Shown one piece after another: positions 58,149 through 64,000 of a stretch of 64,000 nucleotides of DNA (position 1 is its first letter; each line of letters opens with the position of its first letter). The DNA comes from Sclerotinia nivalis. Lineage: Eukaryota; Ascomycota; Leotiomycetes; Helotiales; Sclerotiniaceae. The translations under genes were made by a program, and so were the position numbers. The notes beneath the pieces were generated by a model. The model saw nothing but the letters and a program-made list of their open reading frames with translations. It did no database searches and was not told the DNA's origin. The DNA is taken from assembly GCA_029531795.1 (NCBI GenBank), contig JAPEIS010000016.1, positions 1,922,001 through 1,986,000 of the forward strand, written 5' to 3'.

Positions 58149-61100
58149 AAAACCATTATGTTCCCTATATATGAAAATCCCTTTACTGTTACAAATCTCA
58201 TTGATAATGAATATTTTGAAGAAACCTTTGCTGATCGTTTTTTTGCTTTCAAATACAATATTGAAATACAATTCTTACCTCACCCTTGCGAACTCCGATT
58301 TGCCAATGGAAAGGTCGTCGACAGAATTACAGAATATTTTGTAATGGAAATCGCTATAAAGGATCATTATAAGTATTGATCCTTTTATATCATTCAGCTT
58401 TCATCAAAGACACCGTTAATCTTTGGCTTACTATAATTACAATGTTACAATTCTATTATCAATTGAATAAAGATGAGTTTAATATTCTTTTCAAACTATT
58501 GTGCTTTCAATTGCTTGGCGTATTATGATTCAGAGCCAGTTATTGTACCAACGATCCCATCTCTGATCAAGAAACAAAAGGATTTAACAAAAGTTACTCT
58601 ATAATAGGTCGTTAATGCTATCGAATCTTTAAATAAATTCCTTATTGATTCTAATATAAAAGCTAAATGTATAGTTTATAAATACCGCTCTTTATATATC
58701 GAGGATTGTTCAAAGGATAATATCGATTGTTCATCTATTCAAATGCTTTTTACTTTTAAAAGAATTTCTTATAAAAAATCTTCTATTGAAGAGATACCAA
58801 ATGAAGGTTATATATTACAATCTGACGATTCTTCTATTGACCTCGAATTTCAGCAGGGTTTGACGCCTGGTATAAATCATTATCGAACAAAGTATTGCGG
58901 AGAACCAAATAATCAAATATAGATGATTCCCAATTGTCCGCATCCAAAATCGATCTTAAAGATTGCAGATCGGTGTCGGTCTATTCACAATCCAAAAAAC
59001 CATTTGCCTTTGCTTTCTATTGGGGAACTCCCTATATCTATTTACAAAGATACAAGTCCAAATATAAATGATATTCATTGATTGTAAGCTTTTAGTTTTG
59101 TTTCATTTTGTCAATAAGATAATATTCGGGTTATTCGATTGATATAGGATGAATTGGATGCTGTATAGAAAACTGTTGAGCAAGATTATCTGCGATAGAC
59201 TATATTGTTTTCGATATTCACAGAAAGGGATTTTCAATCGATTTTACAAGGGCAAGGCAATATAACAGAGATACTTTTTAGAATTCTATTGCAATTTTAT
59301 GATTTTATATACGATTGTTACAAGCCGCTCCATTTACGAAAGGTCTCTGAGGTTGATATCGATAAATTTTTAACTGGCAAATCTCCCTTTAGTGACGATC
59401 AAATACGATAAAGGTTTTCTATATAATTACAAGACAAACTTTCTGCTTTCCTTTTATATTATATAGATAAATTACCGCCTCGTCGAATCTGGGATTACAA
59501 AATTGAGTTGATATTCGATAAAGAGTTACCTTATTTCAAAAACCGCTTTTTATTGTTAATAGAATTGGTAATGGTGTGCAAATGGTTTGATGATAATCTC
59601 TTCAAAAGGTTTATTCGGGAATCGAGATCGTGGTGCACCTCTCCTTTGTTATTAGCTATCAAGCCGGAAGGGGGGGTCTGTATTTGTTAAGATTATCGAG
59701 GACTAAATAACGTTACTATAAAGAATCGTTATTTATTATCTATCGTTCGCAAAACACTGAATACTCTTTGCAATACAAAAATTTACATTAAGCTTGATAT
59801 CATTACAGTGTTCAACAAATTGCGAATCGCCGAAAGGGATGAATGAAAAACTATATTCATTATTCGTTTTGGTCTTTTTGAATCTCTAATTATATTTTTC
59901 GGTCTTTATAATACATTTGCATCGTTCCAATATTATATCAATCATACGCTTTTCGACGAGTTGGATAAATATTGTATTGTATATCTCGATGACGTTTTAA
60001 TTTATTCCGATAATCCTGTAGAATATAAAAAGTATATTTATCAAATAATTCAAAAGTTAATGAATACTGGATTACAGATTGATATTAACAAATGCGAATT
60101 CGAAACTACGAAGATAAAGTATTTGGGTTTTATTATTACAATTGAAGGTATCGAAATGGATCAAAAAAAGGTTACGGCTATTATATCTTAGGAATTGCTT
60201 TTATGTGTAAAGGATTTACAATGATTTCTTGGTTTCGTTAATTTCTATCGATGTTTTATAAAAGATTTTTCAAAGATTTGTTGCTCTTTCAATAATCTCT
60301 TGCGAAAGAATATTATATAGGATTGAATTGTAGATCATACAAAGGCTTTTGATGTTTTAAAAAGAGCTTTCACAATAGCGCCGGTTTTAGTATACTTTGA
60401 TTATAGATGGAAAACTGTTTTGGAAATCGATATTTCCGATTAGGTTTCAGGAGGAGTTTTCTCGCAATATGATAATAATAACGTTTTGCATTTAATCGTT
60501 TACTTTTCATCTAAGTATATAGCAATAGAATACAATTATAAGATCTATAATAAAGAACTATTCGTTATTATTAAGACAATAAAAGAATAATATCTAGAGC
60601 TCTAAAGTTCACAAGAGGAGTTCGAGATTCTCATTGATTACAAGAACCTCGAATATTTTATGATTACAAAAGTTCTCAATCAACGATAAATGCGATAATC
60701 TGAATTTCTGTTTCAATATAATTTCTGTATAATCTATCGATCAGGAAACAAAGTTATTCGATTAAATATATTAAATAGAAAACACAAAGATCGACTATAT
60801 CGCTTTGATCCAAACGATAAACGTCTAAAAAATCGAAAACACGTTATCCTCCCTCAGGATCATTTTGATGACGACCTTTATAAGGATTTGATTGGGTATA
60901 TCAATTTGGTACCAGTAAAGACAATAGTACTATTCCACGATCAACCAATTGATGCTTTAATCGATGCAGCGTATACTAGATCCGACATCGCAGATCAATT
61001 TATCTTTGTTTTTAACGATCTATCAATGACTAAATAGCCAAAAGAGCATCGTAAAACCCTTTGAATCGTTATACAAGATTGTTCGGTCCAAAATAATAGA

Positions 61101-62510
61101 ATTTACTATCGGGATAAGATTTGGGTTCCACCAAATGATGAGCTCAAACTCCAAATTATCTATCGAACTCATTTTTCTAATCCTGCCGGTCATCCTGGTC
61201 GAACTAAAATGATCGATCTTGTCTCTCGTACATATTGATGGTCTAATATGCATTTGGAGATCGCGTTTTATGTAAAGGCCTGCGAACTTTGTACTCGTGT
61301 CAAATCATCCAAATCGACGCCTCCCGGATTTTTGAAACCGCTATCTATTCCTTTTCGTATGTAATCTGATATCTCAATCGATTATATTATACCATTCCCG
61401 GATTATATTCGTTATAATTCTACCTATAAATATATCTTGATAATAGTTTGCAGGCTAACCAAAATAAGACATTTTATCGGTATACGTATACTAACAATAA
61501 AGAAGTTAATCGATACTTTTATCAGCCGTGTCTATACACTTCATAGACTTCCGGATAATATCATTTCCGATCGGGGAACGCAATTCGTATCAGGATTCTG
61601 ATCACAACTCTCGAAGCGGTTGGGAATTACCTTAAAACATTCTTTAGCTTTTCATTCTCAAATAGATGATCAGATTGAATATATTAATTCGATTCTAGAA
61701 CAATATTTACAAACTTTTGTTAACTATCATTAAAATGATTGATTGGATTGGTTATCTTTAGTCGAATTTGTATCCAATAATTTGATCTTTGAAACAACTG
61801 ATTGTTCGCCTTTCTTCGCCAATTACAGCTTTAATCCATATCTAAACATTAAGCCTAATAAACCTTGCCTACCGAATATGACTCTAGTACAAAAACAGGA
61901 ATTCTTTAAAAGTAATAGAACCGCAAATCGTATAAAACGTATCTTGGAGTAATTTCGTGTTCTTATATAGTAAACAATTACTACTTATGAGAACTATACT
62001 AACCACCATTGTTTTGACTCACCTCGCTATACAACTAACCAGAAAGTCTTTGTCAATACCAAAAATATAAAGACTTCGTACAAAGCAAAAAAGCTAAATG
62101 ATAAATGGATCAGCCTTTACAAAATTATCAAAGTTTATCCTCGTACTTGTTTTATTCAATTGCCTAAGAACGTTAAAATTTTCCCTGTTTTCCATCATTT
62201 TCTTTTACTTCCAACTCATACTAATCCTTACTTCCCAGCTCAAACAACAATTAACGAATCAGAATCCCTGATTACACGGGACAGAATTTTGAAATGGAAC
62301 AACGATGAAGATGAGTCTGTTCAGAAATGAATATTTGAAAGAATTCTAGATAATCATGATAAAGATGGCCATCATTATTTGATCAAATAAAGACACTACG
62401 CACCAACTTGACAACCAGCTAATGACTTAAAGAGTAACGAGAAGATTCTTATCGAATATCATCGCCTTCATCCAGAGAAACCAGGACCGTCAGCTTGGAT
62501 CCTAAAGCAC
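58149..62510 (+). pseudogene. pol remnant: protease, RT, RNase H, integrase, chromodomain
   Basis: Fragmented frames, all on the plus strand. Protease-like LIDNEYFEETFADRFF near 58190; RT from about 59450, with WCTSPLLLAIKPEGG, a DYRGLN box and YLDD at 59982-59993; RNase H around 60330-60680 (LEIDISD, YNKELFVIIK); integrase with an HFSNPAGH...CELC zinc-binding part near 61165-61300 and DDE residues in DISIDYI (about 61370), SDRGTQF (61566 on) and QIEYINS (about 61672); and at about 62319-62480 a chromodomain-like segment (ERILDNHDKDGHHYLIK) with stops where conserved tryptophans belong. Many internal stops. The chromodomain places the element among chromoviruses, which in other fungi target heterochromatin. 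Confidence 0.88.
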
Positions 62511-62782
62511 CCCGACACTACTATATTGCAATCGGAACCACAGAATTTGCAATCGGAGTCATATAACGCGATTGCTACACCTACTCTACAAAGATCCATT
62601 CGCACCAAGATTATTCGCTTCGCCTAAAGGTATATTACATATTATAACAATAAAGGATATAATATCATTAAAGGATATCACATGTTTTTTATTCAAGAAC
62701 CTAATTGAGAAAAGAGATCTATATTTTTTTTCTTTATTTTTCTTTATTTTTTAATACCCATTTAGGGTCAAATGGGTTTCTT

Positions 62783-62792
62783 GAGAAGGGGA
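62783..62792 (+). other. Polypurine tract of the gypsy element
   Basis: GAGAAGGGGA, three bases before the 3' LTR. In LTR elements this purine run primes plus-strand DNA synthesis. Its position supports the LTR boundary at 62796. Confidence 0.7.
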
Positions 62793-62795
62793 TAC

Positions 62796-62958
62796 TATTA
62801 CAGGTTCATCTCCCTTCACCTGCACATAATCATATGTGCCTTAGGCACACATGCATACACTCACTTCTATATAGTCAGGTCACCTCCTTGACCTTCTTCT
62901 CCTCCTCGTAGTACAACAATAGATCAAACCTACACATACCTTTTCCCTCACCGTGATA
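62796..62958 (+). repeat. 3' LTR of the gypsy element
   Basis: 163 bp, starting TATTAC (TGTTAC with G-to-A) and ending GTGATA. Aligns without gaps to the 5' LTR with 153 of 163 identical. The 10 differences are G/A at five sites in the first 40 bp, then C/T at four and A/G at one in the last 60 bp. Confidence 0.93.
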
Positions 62959-62963
62959 ATAGT
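62959..62963. repeat. Target-site duplication, right copy (ATAGT)
   Basis: ATAGT immediately after the 3' LTR; identical to 56202-56206. Confidence 0.9.
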
Positions 62964-63260
62964 ATTACAATAAAGGAATTTGAAACCGCTATAATGTTTT
63001 TATTATAGCGGTAGCGGTAGTATAATAAAATCGTTATAGTATTTATATTATAATAATAATATAATATAATATAGTATTATAATAAAGGAATTTGAAATCG
63101 TTATAATGTTTATATTAAATAATATATATAATTTATAATGAAATCGTTATAATATTTATATTAAATAATATATATAATTTATAATGAAATCGTTATAGTA
63201 TTTATATTATAATGAAGGAATTTGGAACTGTTATAAAGATTTTATTACAGTGGCAGTGGT
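62963..63260. repeat. AT-rich tandem array, right part
   Basis: Continuation of the array seen at 55975-56206. The TAATAAAGG-type unit starts at 62963 and repeats at 63075 (period about 112 bp), followed by two copies of the shorter unit TAAATAATATATATAATTTA-TAATGAAATCGTTATA (63112-63215). Short GC-bearing words (GTAGCGGTAGT) recur at fixed places in the unit. Confidence 0.8.
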
Positions 63261-64000
63261 AGCGGTAGTATGGGTGAGGTATAGTATAGTATAGTATAGT
63301 AAAGTAAAGTATATGAAGAGTAAATATAGAGTTAGGGTTAGGATAGGATTTGGTGAGTTTAAATATATATTCCCTTTTAAATAACATTAGAAATACAATA
63401 CAATCATTTATATTACAGTATAAACGTTATAGTAGAAGATATAATTGATCAAAAATAGATATTGTAATATTGCGCTTCCCGATTTGGCAAAAAGCCTAGT
63501 ACTTGTTACGATAACGGATCTTACAATAACCGATTGTGTGAATACACGTTATGATTTGATCGAATTAGTATTAGATTAAGGTGGTCGTAGTGTGTGTGTG
63601 TGTGATATTTTTCGTCCGAGGCTCTATGCGAAGCACAGGCCTCAAATTCCCAATTAGGACAAAGGACGCTAGGGGAGGAAGGCCCCTAGGTTTTTAACTA
63701 GCTAATCTAAATTTACTAATATTATATATGCTAAATGCTTCAGCAAGGTTTATATGATTATCATTGCATATTAAATTAATCCCTTAAATAGATATTTCAG
63801 TTGTCCTTTATAATACAATTAGATCCCTCGATTCCTGATCTCCTCTTCTTCGTTATCGCAATCGAGCTTTTTAATATGATTTTGTTAATATAAAGATTTT
63901 TTTTTTTTTTTTAAAGTTTATACAAACTCAATCTTTCCGAACCAAAACCCAACGCCTTATACAAAGAAAATCCAAAAATAACATAAAATAAAAATAAAAA
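63261..64000. other. AT-rich right end of the window
   Basis: No gene. Contains a TATAG pentamer repeat (63280-63300), a GT run (about 63590-63604), a T homopolymer (about 63896-63912) and A-rich sequence at the edge. A less AT-rich patch at 63605-63695 (CGTCCGAGGCTCTATGCGAAG, then GGGGAGGAAGGCCCCTAG) stands out and may be part of another repeat whose ends I cannot define. Confidence 0.5.

Larger units (their letters stand above)
56207..62958 (+). mobile_element. Full-length, RIP-damaged Ty3/gypsy LTR retrotransposon (chromovirus type)
   Basis: 6752 bp bounded by two 163-bp LTRs and a perfect 5-bp target duplication. Internal order on the plus strand: gag with a decayed zinc knuckle, aspartic protease, reverse transcriptase (YLDD), RNase H, integrase (HHCC and DDE), then a chromodomain-like tail, and a purine tract (62783-62792, GAGAAGGGGA) before the 3' LTR. 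The order PR-RT-RH-IN defines Ty3/gypsy. Every reading frame is broken by stops, many at positions where Trp or Gln is expected, as C-to-T and G-to-A changes produce. It is very AT-rich. No clear tRNA primer-binding site is recognisable after 56369, possibly through mutation. The element is a dead copy. Confidence 0.95.

Noticed and set aside
63331..63346. TTAGGGTTAGG words suggesting telomeric repeat
   Set aside because: Only about two units; too short to call an interstitial telomere.

Overview
The window looks like a chromosome segment of a filamentous ascomycete. Short introns (about 50-75 nt) carry GTAAGT-like donors and CTAAC/CTGAC branch sites, the proteins are of fungal type (yapsin-like aspartic protease, Sso-type syntaxin, NACHT-ankyrin NLR-like protein, ROG1-type lipase), and the one large retroelement carries transition-only damage typical of repeat-induced point mutation (RIP). 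The gene set and style suggest Leotiomycetes (Botrytis/Sclerotinia-like), but that is an impression that I could not test.

Layout. 1-2170 (-): 5' two thirds of a mitochondrial isoleucyl-tRNA synthetase, running off the left edge. 4958-6679 (+): GPI-anchored aspartic protease. 7316-8461 (+): low-complexity hypothetical protein. 10394-11818 (-): plasma-membrane syntaxin with an unusual C-terminal repeat tail. 13236-17800 (-): one gene, split over three exons, joining an alpha/beta-hydrolase, a NACHT NTPase and 16 ankyrin repeats. 19189-21366 (+): TRM1 tRNA dimethyltransferase with two start codons. 21539-24240 (-): GH78-like rhamnosidase-family protein, convergent with TRM1. 27317-34146: four small secreted or GPI-anchored proteins of unknown function. 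35080-35870 (+): DJ-1/PfpI protein. 37678-41235 (+): ROG1-type serine esterase. 42153-44590 (-): RBR E3 ubiquitin ligase. 46838-47969 (+): short-chain dehydrogenase. 49588-51206 (+): decayed beta-lactamase-like serine hydrolase. 52573-54399 (+): MFS sugar transporter. From about 55.4 kb to the end the window is an AT-rich, gene-free repeat island.

The repeat island holds a solo LTR (55743-55955) with a perfect TATCG target duplication, and a full-length Ty3/gypsy chromovirus-type element (56207-62958) with 163-bp LTRs and a perfect ATAGT target duplication, inserted into an AT-rich tandem array. The two LTRs differ at 10 positions, all transitions, and gag and pol are full of stops, so the element is dead.

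How the genes relate. Most are unlinked housekeeping functions: mitochondrial translation, tRNA modification, exocytosis and ubiquitin ligation. The SDR, the dead serine hydrolase and the sugar transporter lie together on one strand next to the repeat island and may be the remains of a small catabolic group. The most unusual coding observations are the four-repeat tail on the syntaxin, the degenerate catalytic motif in the rhamnosidase-family protein, the GC-AG intron in the protease and two introns that are multiples of three without stops. I found no wholly new multi-gene system.
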